64,000 nucleotides of DNA, taken from positions 1-64,000 of the forward strand of contig NZ_JABBFQ010000005.1 in the NCBI RefSeq assembly GCF_018494055.1, in the 5' to 3' direction. The notes under the pieces were generated by a model that searched no databases, had not been told where the DNA came from, and saw nothing but the letters and a program-made list of their open reading frames with translations. The position numbers were made by a program, and so were the translations under genes. Origin of the DNA: Rosenbergiella epipactidis. GTDB taxonomy: Bacteria; Pseudomonadota; Gammaproteobacteria; Enterobacterales; Enterobacteriaceae. Position 1 is the stretch's first letter, and each line of letters opens with the position of its first letter. Below, piece by piece: positions 1 to 9,778 of the stretch.

Positions 1-54
1 CCGAATCGCTTCAGTCCCTGTCACCGCGCTGCGTATCGTGCTTTGCCGTGTCAG

Positions 55-114
55 TGGATGCGCATTATAGGGAGTTCCGCTCAGAGCGCAAGGGATTATT
101 TAAAAAAAATCATC
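55..114 (-). promoter_or_regulatory. rRNA operon P1-type promoter reading out of the left edge
   Basis: Read on the minus strand there is a -35 TTGCGC (91-86), a 16-base spacer ending in ACTCCC and a perfect -10 TATAAT (69-64). A GC-rich discriminator GCGCATCC follows, and the expected start A is at 55. The ACTCCCTATAATGCGC arrangement and the downstream CCACTGACACGG are hallmarks of enterobacterial rrn P1 promoters. The A/T-rich block at 97-114 sits where an UP element belongs. In E. coli murI is directly followed by rrnB, so the rRNA genes should lie just left of base 1; they are not in the window. Confidence 0.88.
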
Positions 115-127
115 GGTTGCTGGAGAT

Positions 128-988
128 TCATGCAATCCGCTCAATATTTGTAAGATTTTCGAGCTTTTCAAACCGAAATTGACGTAAAACGGGTAAAAGT
201 AACGCTGATTTATCATCCTCGAGTGTACTGAAAGCGATATTCGAAGATTGCGAAAGGGTGGGAATAGTGAAATCTTTGAGTAAGAATACCGCTCGACGAG
301 CGACTGCGATCCCCGAATCCACGAAAATTGTCTCATTTGGAAAGACCTGCTGAAGCTCTTCCTTTAATAGAGGGAAGTGCGTACACCCTAAAATGATCGT
401 GTCAGGAATCTTGGGTAACCTTAACCAATCCATTACCGCTGCCCTGATTTCGTTCAAGCTCACATCTTGTCGCTGTAGTTTGCGCTCGGCTAATTCCACA
501 AGTGAAGATGCACCTAACATCTCAATCTGACAGTCGGTCGCAAATTGTTTGATTAATTCGTAGGTGTATTCCCTTCGTATTGTCCCCTGCGTCGCTAATA
601 AGCCCACTACCCCATTACGTGTCAGTTGCGCTGCAGGTTTTATTGCTGGCACTACACCTATAACGGGAAAACTGAATGTATCCCGAAGCCGAGGTAAAGT
701 AATAGTGCTGGCCGTGTTACAAGCAATAACCGCAAGATTGATCGGATACCTATCGGCCATCTGCTGCGTAATCTGCACGACCCGTTCGATAATGAATGAC
801 TCCTCTTTAGTACCATAAGGAAAGCCTGCGTTATCGAAGACATAGAGATATCGAGCTGTCGGTAATAGTTTCGCTATTTCGTCATAAACCGAAAGCCCGC
901 CGACTCCAGAGTCAATAATTAAGATTGTTGGCGCTTCCTCGCCCTGAGACAAACGCATTTCTGAAGGATATTGAATCGGTATAACCAT
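128..988 (-). CDS. murI: Glutamate racemase MurI
   Basis: Interconverts L- and D-glutamate, supplying D-glutamate for peptidoglycan precursors in the cytoplasm. The 286-residue protein has the racemase signatures DSGVGGLS (about 26-33), ACNTAST with catalytic Cys90, and GCTHFPLL with the second catalytic Cys202. Length matches E. coli MurI (285). The ATG at 988 has only a weak GAGAA ribosome site; the N-terminal extension before the first motif is normal for the enterobacterial, UDP-MurNAc-Ala-activated form. An rRNA P1 promoter starts 37 bases past the stop on the same strand, as at E. coli murI-rrnB. Upstream, trmA diverges across 145 bases; btuB, which separates them in E. coli, is absent. 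Confidence 0.96.
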   Translation of the reverse strand: MVIPIQYPSEMRLSQGEEAPTILIIDSGVGGLSVYDEIAKLLPTARYLYVFDNAGFPYGTKEESFIIERVVQITQQMADRYPINLAVIACNTASTITLPRLRDTFSFPVIGVVPAIKPAAQLTRNGVVGLLATQGTIRREYTYELIKQFATDCQIEMLGASSLVELAERKLQRQDVSLNEIRAAVMDWLRLPKIPDTIILGCTHFPLLKEELQQVFPNETIFVDSGIAVARRAVFLLKDFTIPTLSQSSNIAFSTLEDDKSALLLPVLRQFRFEKLENLTNIERIA

Positions 989-1070
989 TATTTTCTCATA
1001 CGCCTCTGATTATAGTGGCTATGATACCACTCTCGGCGGGGTTAACTTAGCAACGGATCACGATAGTAGC

Positions 1071-1098
1071 TGGACATCGTGTAGAGAATCCCTACAAT
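1071..1098 (+). promoter_or_regulatory. Candidate trmA promoter resembling rRNA P1
   Basis: A -35 TGGACA (1071-1076), a 16-base spacer and a -10 TACAAT (1093-1098) preceded by ATCCC lie 36 bases before the trmA start. The 16-base spacer and the CCC before the -10 echo the rRNA P1 promoter at the left edge. E. coli trmA is known to be growth-rate and stringently controlled like rRNA, so similar control is plausible here, but this is inferred from the pattern. Confidence 0.5.
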
Positions 1099-1133
1099 TC
1101 TCCGCTGATCAGGTTATTCTATAGGTTCAATTT

Positions 1134-2234
1134 ATGACTCCGGAACATCTTCCCATAACACAATACGATTCACAGCTTACTGAAAAGCATCAACGTCTCA
1201 GCGAGCTATTATCGTCCTACCACCATCCTGAGATAGAAGTTTTCCGCTCACCTGTGAGTCATTACCGTATGCGTGCAGAATTTCGCCTTTGGCACGAAGG
1301 CGACGACTTGTACCATATCATGTTCGACCAAGCGACAAAGTCACGCATACCCGTTACGCAGTTCCCCGCGGCGAGTGAATTAATCAATCAGCTGATGCCA
1401 ATCATGATTGAGGCACTCAAGCAGGAGCAAGTCCTTCGACACAAAATTTTCCAAATCGATTATCTTACCACCTTAAGTGGTGAAGCTTTGGTCACACTAC
1501 TCTATCACCGACCCTTAAATGATGAGTGGATCGCCGCCGCTAAAATATTGCGAGATCGGTTACGGCAGATGGGGTTCACCATCGACATCATAGGTCGAGC
1601 GACAAAGACAAAAATCGTCCTAGATAAAGACTATATAGAAGAAGCACTCACCGTAAATGGCGATACGCTGGTTTATCGACAAGTTGAGAACAGCTTCACG
1701 CAGCCTAATGCAGCAATCAATATTTCCATGCTTGAATGGGCGCAATCTATCACTCAAAACGCGACAGGCGACCTATTAGAACTCTATTGTGGGAATGGTA
1801 ATTTCTCGATTGCACTAGCGAAAAATTTCGATCAAGTGCTCGCCACAGAGATAGCGAAACCTTCTGTGGAGTCCGCGCAATATAACATTAGCGCCAACAA
1901 TATCGATAATTTACAGATTATCCGGATGTCTGCAGAAGAGTTTACACAAGCGATGCAAGGCGTTAGAGAGTTTAACCGCCTCAAGGGCATTGATTTGAAG
2001 GCTTACAATTGTGAGACCATTTTTGTCGATCCCCCTCGCAGCGGACTCGACGAGCAAACGCTAAAAATGGTACAGCAATATCCGCGTATCCTTTATATAT
2101 CCTGTAATCCGGAAACACTATGCGAAAATCTGTCAGTCCTTTCTGACACCCACGCGATCTCTCGCGTGGCACTGTTCGACCAATTCCCCTATACCCATCA
2201 TATGGAATCTGGCGTTCTACTCACATTGCGCTAG
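1134..2234 (+). CDS. trmA: tRNA (uracil-54-C5)-methyltransferase TrmA
   Basis: Makes 5-methyluridine at position 54 of the tRNA T-loop (also tmRNA) using S-adenosylmethionine. At 366 residues it equals the E. coli enzyme. The SAM-binding motif [12 protein letters not shown] lies at about 214-225, DPPRSGLD at about 299-306, and the catalytic nucleophile Cys324 in YISCNPETL. The ATG at 1134 has a poor ribosome site (ATAGGT) but aligns with the family start. A dyad directly after the stop overlaps the end of convergent fabR. Confidence 0.96.
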   Translation: MTPEHLPITQYDSQLTEKHQRLSELLSSYHHPEIEVFRSPVSHYRMRAEFRLWHEGDDLYHIMFDQATKSRIPVTQFPAASELINQLMPIMIEALKQEQVLRHKIFQIDYLTTLSGEALVTLLYHRPLNDEWIAAAKILRDRLRQMGFTIDIIGRATKTKIVLDKDYIEEALTVNGDTLVYRQVENSFTQPNAAINISMLEWAQSITQNATGDLLELYCGNGNFSIALAKNFDQVLATEIAKPSVESAQYNISANNIDNLQIIRMSAEEFTQAMQGVREFNRLKGIDLKAYNCETIFVDPPRSGLDEQTLKMVQQYPRILYISCNPETLCENLSVLSDTHAISRVALFDQFPYTHHMESGVLLTLR

Positions 2235-2241
2235 CGTTATA

Positions 2242-2265
2242 GAACCCTATTTACGAATAGGGTTC
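2242..2265. terminator. Hairpin between convergent trmA and fabR
   Basis: A perfect 10-bp stem, GAACCCTATT (2242-2251) and AATAGGGTTC (2256-2265), encloses a TACG loop. It overlaps the last codons and stop of fabR. There is no strong T-run on either side, so intrinsic termination is likely but not certain. Confidence 0.45.
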
Positions 2266-2909
2266 ATCTCTTCATGCCCTTCATTATGTAACGCTAACCG
2301 TTCTTGTTCGCGGCGGTACCAATAGTAGGCCCCTTTCGAAATCATCCTAAGTTGTAGCACTAACCGCTCTTCAAGCAGACGCCTATGGGTCAGGTCAATA
2401 TCCAACGCCTCAGCACCGGCACTAAAAACGATAGTCACCATCGCTTCTGCCTGCGCTTCTGTAAAGCTTCGAGGCATATGATTTTCAAGTTCAAGATAAT
2501 CTGCCAATTCTGCAATGAAATGCTGAATCTCTCGAGCAACCGCGGCACGAAATGCGGAAGAGGTTCCAGATCGCTCGCGTAATAGAAGCCTGAAGGCATT
2601 CGGATTATTGCCGATAAACTCCATAAAGGTCGCAACCGAGGTTCGAATAATACTTCCGCCCTTGGCGATGCGCTGGCGTGCTTGACGCATTAGTTGACGA
2701 AGCATCAGACCGCTTTCATCAACCATCGTCAGCCCTAATTCATCCACATCTTTAAAATGTCGATAAAAAGAGGTTGGCGCGATCCCTGCCTCACGAGCGA
2801 CCTCGCGTAGACTTAAGCTAGCAAAACTTCGTTCAGCACTGAGCTGGCTAAAAGCAGCCTCAACCAGTGCACGTCTTGTACGTTCTTTTTGCTGCGCTCT
2901 AACGCCCAT
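2247..2909 (-). CDS. fabR: TetR-family fatty-acid repressor FabR
   Basis: DNA-binding repressor of the unsaturated fatty acid genes fabA and fabB, adjusting membrane unsaturation. The N-terminal TetR helix-turn-helix ([21 protein letters not shown], two segments around residues 32-52) is almost identical to E. coli FabR, and the ligand-binding domain follows through [10 protein letters not shown] chose the ATG at 2909 (220 residues, start MGVRAQQKE) because it matches the family. An in-frame ATG 24 bases upstream at 2933 would add MKDKKAEV and cannot be excluded. yijD, which follows fabR in E. coli, is missing; trmA converges instead. Confidence 0.93.
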   Translation of the reverse strand: MGVRAQQKERTRRALVEAAFSQLSAERSFASLSLREVAREAGIAPTSFYRHFKDVDELGLTMVDESGLMLRQLMRQARQRIAKGGSIIRTSVATFMEFIGNNPNAFRLLLRERSGTSSAFRAAVAREIQHFIAELADYLELENHMPRSFTEAQAEAMVTIVFSAGAEALDIDLTHRRLLEERLVLQLRMISKGAYYWYRREQERLALHNEGHEEMNPIRK

Positions 2910-3100
2910 GACTTCTGCCTTTTTATCTTTCATGGTAAGACTATACCAAAGTTTGAGCGTACAGCGGGGGAAACATTATTACGCTCTGTTACTTAAATTT
3001 TTGTGCAGAAATGCGGAAAATTGGTTTTACCATTTAGCTAATATCGTGAAGATGTTAGAATCAAGTTGTAAAAATGTATAGAGAAATAGGACATATGGGT

Positions 3101-4501
3101 ATGAAACAGTCTTACGATTACGACGCCATTGTCATTGGTTCTGGACCTGGTGGTGAAGGTGCCGCAATGGGCCTCGTTAAACAAGGTGCTCACATTGCTG
3201 TTATTGAACGCTATCATAATATCGGTGGTGGTTGTACGCACTGGGGTACGATCCCCTCTAAAGCTTTACGTCACGCAGTTAGCCGTATCATCGAGTTCAA
3301 TTTGAACCCCCTATACAGCGACCATACTCGCCTACTCCGCTCTTCTTTCGCTGACATTCTCAAACATACTGAGAACGTTATTCAGCAACAAACTAATATG
3401 CGCCAAGGGTTTTATGAAAGGAACCATTGCGCGTTATTCCAAGGCGATGCACGCTTTATTGATGCTCACACGCTTGAACTCACAACTCATGATGGCTCTG
3501 TAGAAATTTTAACTGCAGAGAAATTCGTCATTGCCTGCGGTTCACGCCCTTACCACCCTGATAATATCGATTTTACACATCCACGTGTCTACGATTCTGA
3601 TTCCATCTTGGATTTAAAACACGAACCCAGCCACGTCATTATTTATGGTGCTGGAGTAATTGGTTGCGAATATGCGTCGATTTTCCGTGGATTAGGGGTA
3701 AAAGTTGATCTCATCAACACCCGTGATCGCCTGCTGGCATTCTTGGACCAAGAAATGTCGGATTCGCTCTCCTACCACTTCTGGAATAATGGCGTAGTGA
3801 TCCGCCACAATGAAGAGTTCGAGAAAGTCGAAGGCGTTGAGGATGGCGTAATTATGCACCTCAAATCTGGCAAAAAGATGAAAGCCGACTGCTTATTGTT
3901 TGCTAATGGTAGGACGGGGAACACCGATTCTCTCTCATTAGAGAATGCAGGTCTCGAAGCCGATGGTCGTGGCTTGTTAAAAGTGAACAATATGTACCAA
4001 ACCAGCCAACCTCATATCTTTGCAGTGGGCGATGTGATTGGTTATCCAAGTCTAGCTTCTGCAGCCTACGATCAGGGACGTATTGCGGCTCAAGCTATCA
4101 TTAAAGGCGAGGCGACAGCACATCTGGTCGAAGATATTCCAACGGGTATCTACACCATCCCAGAGATCAGTTCGATTGGGAAAACAGAGCAACAGCTGAC
4201 GGCAATGAAGGTTCCTTACGAGGTGGGTCGCGCGCAATTTAAACATCTTGCCCGTGCACAAATTGTAGGGATGAATGTCGGTAGCTTAAAAATCCTTTTC
4301 CATCGTGAAACGAAGGAAATTTTAGGGATACATTGCTTTGGTGAAAGGGCCGCTGAAATTATTCATATCGGTCAAGCCATTATGGAACAGAAAAATGGTG
4401 GCAATACTATCGAGTACTTCGTGAATACCACCTTTAACTATCCAACAATGGCCGAGGCTTATCGCGTGGCCGCGTTAAACGGTTTAAACAGACTGTTTTA
4501 G
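3101..4501 (+). CDS. sthA: Soluble pyridine nucleotide transhydrogenase SthA
   Basis: Flavoprotein that transfers hydride between NADPH and NAD+, draining excess NADPH in the cytoplasm. FAD-binding [10 protein letters not shown] is near the N-terminus, the NAD(P)-binding [11 protein letters not shown] is central, and the second FAD motif AVGDVIG and the dimerisation domain follow. The [10 protein letters not shown] stretch has only one Cys where lipoamide dehydrogenases carry the redox disulfide, as expected for SthA. The ATG at 3101 has AGGA nine bases upstream and gives 466 residues, the E. coli length; the in-frame ATGs at 3074 and 3095 are less well placed. The end overlaps convergent oxyR by 18 bases. 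Confidence 0.96.
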   Translation: MKQSYDYDAIVIGSGPGGEGAAMGLVKQGAHIAVIERYHNIGGGCTHWGTIPSKALRHAVSRIIEFNLNPLYSDHTRLLRSSFADILKHTENVIQQQTNMRQGFYERNHCALFQGDARFIDAHTLELTTHDGSVEILTAEKFVIACGSRPYHPDNIDFTHPRVYDSDSILDLKHEPSHVIIYGAGVIGCEYASIFRGLGVKVDLINTRDRLLAFLDQEMSDSLSYHFWNNGVVIRHNEEFEKVEGVEDGVIMHLKSGKKMKADCLLFANGRTGNTDSLSLENAGLEADGRGLLKVNNMYQTSQPHIFAVGDVIGYPSLASAAYDQGRIAAQAIIKGEATAHLVEDIPTGIYTIPEISSIGKTEQQLTAMKVPYEVGRAQFKHLARAQIVGMNVGSLKILFHRETKEILGIHCFGERAAEIIHIGQAIMEQKNGGNTIEYFVNTTFNYPTMAEAYRVAALNGLNRLF

Positions 4502-5401
4502 TACATCTGCCGGTAAAGCGTACATATGTGCGCTTATCGCCTCTGCGAGTTGCTCATAGCGGCTACGCAGAGGTGACCCTGGTCGATAAATCAATGCGAC
4601 TGTCCGTTGCGGCACCGGCGATTCACATCCAATATAACAGACACCATCTCTTTCCCTTTCCGTCGGCACGGATAGCGCAGGCATTAAGGTTACGCCGCTA
4701 CCCGCTGCAACCATGTTACGTAACGTCTCAAGACTCGTCGCACGGAAATGCGTATCTTCATCAGCTCCCGCTTGGAAACAGAATCCCATCGCTTGATCCC
4801 GTAAACAGTGACCGTCTTCTAGCATGAGTAACTTTTCACCGGAAAGATCGCCCATCGGTATGGTTTGTCGCTGGCACCATGGGTGATCACTGTAAACAGC
4901 TAACTTCATTGGCTCGTCAAATAAAGGCACTTCAATGAAAGCCTCGGACTCCTTAACCAACGCCATAATGGCACAGTCTAATTTACCACTGTCGAGCTGA
5001 GCGAGTAGCTGATGAGTTTGTGCTTCATGGAGGTACATCTCAAGTTTAGGAAAACTTTTATGAAGCATAGGAATTATATGTGGTAATAAATACGGCCCGA
5101 CCGTGGGGATTAAGCCGATATGTAAAGGGCCCGACATGGTTTCACCCTGTTGGCTCGCCATCTCCTTGAGGATTTTGACTTCCCGCAACACTGTACGCGC
5201 CTGGTCAACAAGAAGTAAACCGGCTTGCGTGAAGAGAACTTTACGGCTAGTTCTTTCCAGTAGCATGACGCCCAACTCATCTTCAAGTTTACGTATCTGT
5301 CCACTTAAGGTGGGTTGGCTGACATGACAAGCGTCGGCCGCTCGTCTAAAATGACGATGTTCTGCGAGCGAAACAAGATATTCCAGATCACGGATGTTCA
5401 T
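4484..5401 (-). CDS. oxyR: Peroxide-sensing LysR-type regulator OxyR
   Basis: Hydrogen-peroxide sensor that, when oxidised, activates antioxidant genes. The LysR helix-turn-helix is at about residues 17-36 and the substrate-binding-like domain follows. The redox pair is at Cys199 and Cys208 in [13 protein letters not shown], exactly the E. coli numbering. Start ATG at 5401 with a strong GGAAGGGG ribosome site gives 305 residues, as in E. coli. The gene diverges from a peroxiredoxin-glutaredoxin fusion, and an OxyR-type operator lies just upstream, consistent with autoregulation. No oxyS-like RNA was recognised beside it. Confidence 0.97.
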   Translation of the reverse strand: MNIRDLEYLVSLAEHRHFRRAADACHVSQPTLSGQIRKLEDELGVMLLERTSRKVLFTQAGLLLVDQARTVLREVKILKEMASQQGETMSGPLHIGLIPTVGPYLLPHIIPMLHKSFPKLEMYLHEAQTHQLLAQLDSGKLDCAIMALVKESEAFIEVPLFDEPMKLAVYSDHPWCQRQTIPMGDLSGEKLLMLEDGHCLRDQAMGFCFQAGADEDTHFRATSLETLRNMVAAGSGVTLMPALSVPTERERDGVCYIGCESPVPQRTVALIYRPGSPLRSRYEQLAEAISAHMYALPADVLKQSV

Positions 5402-5419
5402 TAATCCCCTTCCTTCATG

Positions 5420-5456
5420 ATAGGTCGTAACGATAGGTAGCATAGCAACGAACGAT
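5420..5456. promoter_or_regulatory. OxyR operator between oxyR and the Prx/Grx gene
   Basis: Four quarter-sites occur at 11-base spacing: ATAG at 5420, CGAT at 5431, ATAG at 5442 and CGAT at 5453. This follows the OxyR consensus ATAG-N7-CTAT-N7-ATAG-N7-CTAT with one mismatch in each CTAT. The site is 18 bases upstream of the oxyR start. A -10-like TATTAT (5480-5485) for the divergent gene places the site against that gene's -35, the usual activating position. Confidence 0.72.
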
Positions 5457-5529
5457 TAGCCCTATCAAGGAATGTCTCATATTATTAACTCATCAAACAG
5501 TTAACCTATATCAAATAGTGGAGTAAAAC

Positions 5530-6264
5530 ATGCCATTAGAGAATCAAGAAGGTAAAAACGTCCCGCAAGTAACGTTCCATACACGTCAAGGTGACAAATG
5601 GGTCGATCTGACCACTGATGATTTATTCAAAAATAAAACTGTCATTGTTTTCTCTTTACCTGGCGCATTCACGCCAACCTGTTCTTCAAGCCATTTACCA
5701 CGTTACAACGAGCTGCATAGTGTATTCGCAGCACACGGTGTTGATGAGATCTTATGTGTTTCCGTCAACGATACTTTCGTGATGAATGCATGGAAACAAG
5801 ATCAACACGCCGAGAAAATCACATTCATCCCAGATGGTAATGGTGATTTCAGCCGTGGTATGGGAATGTTGGTCGGTAAGGATGATCTAGGCTTTGGTGA
5901 GCGTTCATGGCGTTATTCTATGCTGGTACGCGATGGAAAAATCGAGAAGATGTTCATCGAACCAGACCAACCGGGCGACCCGTTTGAAGTCTCTGACGCT
6001 GATACCATGCTGAAATACTTGGCTCCAGATCATAAATTACAAGAGTCTGTGTCGATTATTACTAAGCCAGGTTGCCCTTTCTGTGCAAAAGCGAAACAGC
6101 TATTGCAAGATAAAGGTCTACAATATGAAGAGTTAGTCTTGGGCCAAGACGCGACCACGGTTAGCTTACGTGCTATCACGGGCCGTTCTACCGTACCACA
6201 AGTCTTCATCGGAGGCCGCCACATCGGGGGTAGCGACGATTTAGAGAAGCACTTCGCTGTATAA
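5530..6264 (+). CDS. Hybrid peroxiredoxin-glutaredoxin (Prx5-Grx fusion)
   Basis: Glutathione-dependent peroxidase that reduces hydrogen peroxide and alkyl hydroperoxides, the glutaredoxin part recycling the peroxiredoxin part. Residues 1 to about 165 form a Prx5 domain with the peroxidatic Cys51 in [14 protein letters not shown]. Residues about 172-244 form a glutaredoxin domain with the CPFC active site at 182-185 and the [10 protein letters not shown] glutathione-binding segment. Architecture and length (244) match Haemophilus influenzae PGdx. GGAG lies seven bases before the ATG. It sits head-to-head with oxyR across an OxyR-like operator, so peroxide induction is likely. An intrinsic terminator follows. 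Confidence 0.93.
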   Translation: MPLENQEGKNVPQVTFHTRQGDKWVDLTTDDLFKNKTVIVFSLPGAFTPTCSSSHLPRYNELHSVFAAHGVDEILCVSVNDTFVMNAWKQDQHAEKITFIPDGNGDFSRGMGMLVGKDDLGFGERSWRYSMLVRDGKIEKMFIEPDQPGDPFEVSDADTMLKYLAPDHKLQESVSIITKPGCPFCAKAKQLLQDKGLQYEELVLGQDATTVSLRAITGRSTVPQVFIGGRHIGGSDDLEKHFAV

Positions 6265-6297
6265 AATATTATAAGAATAAAGTGCCACACCAGGGTA

Positions 6298-6325
6298 GCG
6301 GACGAATTTTCGTCCGCTTTTTTTT
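6298..6325 (+). terminator. Intrinsic terminator after the Prx/Grx gene
   Basis: An 8-9 bp G+C-rich stem, GCGGACGA (6298-6305) and TCGTCCGC (6310-6317), is followed by eight T residues. It overlaps the argH stop codon on the other strand. Confidence 0.88.
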
Positions 6326-7697
6326 ACGCTAAACGAATGCGTGCTTGTTCAATCGCAAAAGTGACTTGCTCACGGGCTACGCCGCCTTTCGCATTACGCT
6401 TATCGAGACAAGACTCAAGCGATAATAATGGATAGACGTCTTCTTCAATCGTATCGCTAAACTGTTTAAAGTGATCCAACGATAACTGCTCAAGAGGGAT
6501 ACCTTGTTTGATGGCCGCTACCACGACTTCCCCCACAATATGGTGCGCCTCACGGAAAGGTACACCCTTAGCAACCAAGTAGTCCGCCAGCTCAGTAGAG
6601 TTAGCATAACCTTGTTCTGCCGCTTCTTTGCAGCGTGCGGCGTTAAGTTGAATATCTTCTAAGACTAAGCAGCTCATATGCAAACACTCTAACCAAGTAT
6701 CTAATGCATCAAATAGCCCTTCTTTGTCTTCTTGCATATCTTTGTTGTAAGCCAGAGGCAATCCTTTAAGCGTCATCATCATACCCGTTAGAGCGCCCTG
6801 TACACGGCCGCACTTACCGCGAATGAGCTCTAGCGCATCGGGATTCTTTTTCTGTGGCATTAAGGATGAGCCAGAGGTGACTTTATCGGATAGCTCGATA
6901 AAACCCGCTTCACCCGAGTTAAAGAAAATCATATCTTCAGCGAAACGTGATAAGTGCATCATACTTATGGAAGCATGGCTCATTAACTCTAACGCGTGGT
7001 CACGGTCAGAGACTGAATCGAGGCTATTACGCGTTGCACTGGCAAAACCTAACCATTCGGCCAATTGTTCACGATCAATAGGGTACGCCGTCCCAGCCAA
7101 TGCACCACACCCTAGTGGGCTAACGTCGAAACGCTTTAAAGCATCCTCTAAACGGCTTTCATCACGGGCTAACATTTCAGTGTAAGCTAAACACCAGTGG
7201 GCAAAGGTGATAGGTTGAGCGCGTTGTAAATGGGTGTAACCTGGCATCACTACGTCTTGATGCGCAGAGGCCGTTTCGACTAGTGCGCGTTGAATTGCGC
7301 GGACCGCAGTGATTAATTCATTGACCTGAAACTTACACCATAGTTTTAAATCGGTCGCCACTTGGTCATTACGGCTGCGGCCAGTGTGCAGTTTTTTTCC
7401 TAAATCACCGACCTTCTCGATGAGTTTACCTTCGACCCAACTGTGGATATCTTCTGCATCACTTTCCAGAATCTGCATTGGGTTGTCGCGCACTTCAGCC
7501 AGCAATTCAGTCAAAGCTTGCTCTAGACGTTGTTGCTCCTCACCAGTCAAAACATTGACGGTGACTAGGGCTTTAGACCACGCTACCGAGCCAGTAATAT
7601 CTTGCTCAGCCAAACGGTAGTCAAAACGTAATGAGTCGTTGAAATGTTTAAACCGCTGATCGGCTGCCTGAGTGAACCGTCCGCCCCACAATGCCAT
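6324..7697 (-). CDS. argH: Argininosuccinate lyase ArgH
   Basis: Last step of arginine synthesis: cleaves argininosuccinate to arginine and fumarate. The fumarase/aspartase superfamily signature [11 protein letters not shown] is present, with the HTGRSRNDQ substrate-binding segment earlier. ATG at 7697 ([10 protein letters not shown]) has CAGGAGAG upstream and gives 457 residues, the E. coli length; a 15-residue upstream extension lacks a ribosome site. Last gene of the argCBGH operon, 53 bases after argG. Confidence 0.97.
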   Translation of the reverse strand: MALWGGRFTQAADQRFKHFNDSLRFDYRLAEQDITGSVAWSKALVTVNVLTGEEQQRLEQALTELLAEVRDNPMQILESDAEDIHSWVEGKLIEKVGDLGKKLHTGRSRNDQVATDLKLWCKFQVNELITAVRAIQRALVETASAHQDVVMPGYTHLQRAQPITFAHWCLAYTEMLARDESRLEDALKRFDVSPLGCGALAGTAYPIDREQLAEWLGFASATRNSLDSVSDRDHALELMSHASISMMHLSRFAEDMIFFNSGEAGFIELSDKVTSGSSLMPQKKNPDALELIRGKCGRVQGALTGMMMTLKGLPLAYNKDMQEDKEGLFDALDTWLECLHMSCLVLEDIQLNAARCKEAAEQGYANSTELADYLVAKGVPFREAHHIVGEVVVAAIKQGIPLEQLSLDHFKQFSDTIEEDVYPLLSLESCLDKRNAKGGVAREQVTFAIEQARIRLA

Positions 7698-7750
7698 GGT
7701 AACTCTCCTGAAAAATAGATAAGGAGGTGGCCCTACGGCCACCTAAAGAC

Positions 7751-8959
7751 TTATTGTTGTTTTACTGCCCGGATACGAGAAGACAGCGAGTAAAGACGGA
7801 TAAATCCTTCCGCATGGCTATGATCATAAACTTCATCTTCGCCAAAAGTCGCAAACTCTTCAGAATAGAGGCTATTGTCAGATTTCTTTTTAATTGCCGT
7901 GGCGTGCCCTTTATAAAGACGAATAACCACTTCACCATTCAGCTCTTCCGCTAAGGATTCAGCAGAGGCTTGCAGCGCTTTACGGATTGGAGTGAACCAG
8001 CGTCCGTCATAGACGACATAAGACATTTCCAAACCAAGCTGCTCGCGCCATTTGAAGCTATCACGGTCTAAAACCAATTGTTCAACGGCACGTAAGGCAT
8101 TGACCATAATGGTACCGCCTGGGGTTTCATAGCAACCACGTGACTTCATACCGACTAAACGGTTCTCGACGATATCAATTCTTCCCACGCCATGTTTGGC
8201 ACCCAGAACATTCAGTTTTTCTAACGCTTGGAACGGGCTTAGTCTTTCACCATTAACCGCGACGACTTTGCCTTTCTCAACCGTCAGGGTAACTTCTTCA
8301 GGTTGGTCTGGCGCTTCTAATGGATCGACTGTCCAAACCCAGCAATCTTGGTTTGCAGCATTGGTAGGACTTTCTAATACGCCACCTTCAGTGGAGATAT
8401 GCCACGCATTTTCATCACGGCTATAAATTTTTTCCAAACTGGCAGTAGTAGGGATATCACGCTGTTTAAGGTAATCCAACAGAGCTTCACGAGAACGTAG
8501 ATCCCACTCACGCCAAGGTGCGATCACTTTCAGTTGCGGTGCTAAGGCCGCGTAAGTGCTCTCAAAACGGACTTGGTCATTACCTTTACCAGTCGCGCCA
8601 TGGCACAGTGCATCGGCACCTACTTTCAGCGCCACTTCAACCTGAGCCTTGGCGATAATCGGACGCGCCATAGAGGTTCCCAGTAAATATGTCCCTTCAT
8701 ACAGTGCCCCTGTTTGCAGGACTGGATAGACATATTCACGAATGAACTCTTCACGTAAATCGACGACGTGGCACTCGCTGGCACCAGACTGCATCGCCTT
8801 TTTCTCTACACCTTCTAAATCCGCAGGATCTTGGCCAACGTTGGCAACAAATGCGACAACTTCACAGCCATAATTTTCTTTTAACCACGGAATAATCGCC
8901 GAAGTATCAAGACCACCTGAATACGCTAAAACAATTTTATTAATATTTTGAGTTTGCAT
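7751..8959 (-). CDS. argG: Argininosuccinate synthase ArgG (about 400-residue type)
   Basis: Joins citrulline and aspartate with ATP to give argininosuccinate. The PP-loop ATP pyrophosphatase motif AYSGGLDTS is at about residues 12-20, and [13 protein letters not shown] binds citrulline/ATP. The 402-residue length and N-terminus belong to the common bacterial subtype, not the ~447-residue subtype of E. coli K-12. It lies inside the arginine operon between argB and argH, whereas E. coli argG is unlinked. AAGGAT precedes the ATG. Confidence 0.97.
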   Translation of the reverse strand: MQTQNINKIVLAYSGGLDTSAIIPWLKENYGCEVVAFVANVGQDPADLEGVEKKAMQSGASECHVVDLREEFIREYVYPVLQTGALYEGTYLLGTSMARPIIAKAQVEVALKVGADALCHGATGKGNDQVRFESTYAALAPQLKVIAPWREWDLRSREALLDYLKQRDIPTTASLEKIYSRDENAWHISTEGGVLESPTNAANQDCWVWTVDPLEAPDQPEEVTLTVEKGKVVAVNGERLSPFQALEKLNVLGAKHGVGRIDIVENRLVGMKSRGCYETPGGTIMVNALRAVEQLVLDRDSFKWREQLGLEMSYVVYDGRWFTPIRKALQASAESLAEELNGEVVIRLYKGHATAIKKKSDNSLYSEEFATFGEDEVYDHSHAEGFIRLYSLSSRIRAVKQQ

Positions 8960-8986
8960 TATAGATCCTTGAAAATATTCTTTAAA

Positions 8987-9763
8987 TTACGCAACAATCC
9001 GCGTACCAATGGCTAAGCCATTAAATAAGTCTGGCAGTTTTTCAGCATGTCGCCAGCTAGCAATGTCGACCGGTCGGTTTAAGGTCCGCGCAGCATCTAA
9101 TGCCGCATTCACTTTCACGATCATTCCATCAGTAATAATGCCCTGATCAATCAACGTTTCCGCCATTTGTGCCGACATTTTATCGATTTTTTGTCCTTTA
9201 CCGTCCAAGATACCACTCACATCGGACAGAAGAATCAAATCTGCACCTAAAGCTGCTGCCAACGCCGTCGCCGCTTGGTCTGCATTAACATTCATCAGCT
9301 GCCCCCCATCAGTAATACCGATAGAACTGATAATTGGCAAATATTCAGCCGCTAAAAGTGTATTTAACAGTGCCGGATTTCCAGCAGAGGCCTTACCTAC
9401 ATGGCCAAGAGATTCATCTAATTGCGTGACTTCGGTGATACTGCCATCACCCAGCGATAGCCCAACGGCTGAAATACCGTATTTTTTGGCCCACGCTAAC
9501 AAAGTCTTATTCGCCGTTCCCGCTAAAGCACCGGTGATGATATCGATCTGATCAGCCGGAGTTACGCGTAATCCATTCTGTTTTTTCACCGGGAGATTCA
9601 GCTGACTCATAAGCTCATCGACTAAGCAGCCTCCACCATGAACAATAACCAATGGGCGTTGATGTTGCATACGGTATTGCTGTAGTGCGTCAAAGAGCCT
9701 AGACAGGGCTTCTTCGCTGTCTAACAGAACACCACCTAGTTTAATAATTAATGGATTTTCCAT
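8987..9763 (-). CDS. argB: N-acetylglutamate kinase ArgB
   Basis: Phosphorylates N-acetylglutamate in the second step of arginine synthesis. Amino-acid kinase fold with [10 protein letters not shown] at the N-terminus, the HGGG nucleotide/substrate loop at about 44-47, and NVNADQAA near 180. I take ATG 9763 (MENPLIIK, 258 residues, AAGAAGAG upstream) rather than the in-frame TTG six bases earlier. The protein resembles the short E. coli form without the N-terminal arginine-feedback helix. Separated from argG by 27 bases. Confidence 0.96.
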   Translation of the reverse strand: MENPLIIKLGGVLLDSEEALSRLFDALQQYRMQHQRPLVIVHGGGCLVDELMSQLNLPVKKQNGLRVTPADQIDIITGALAGTANKTLLAWAKKYGISAVGLSLGDGSITEVTQLDESLGHVGKASAGNPALLNTLLAAEYLPIISSIGITDGGQLMNVNADQAATALAAALGADLILLSDVSGILDGKGQKIDKMSAQMAETLIDQGIITDGMIVKVNAALDAARTLNRPVDIASWRHAEKLPDLFNGLAIGTRIVA

Positions 9764-9778
9764 AATCAATGACTCTTC

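Noticed and set aside
5457-5529. oxyS small RNA next to oxyR
   Set aside because: The gap is only 128 bases in total, is filled by the OxyR site and the hybrid-gene promoter, and holds no terminator-ended RNA.
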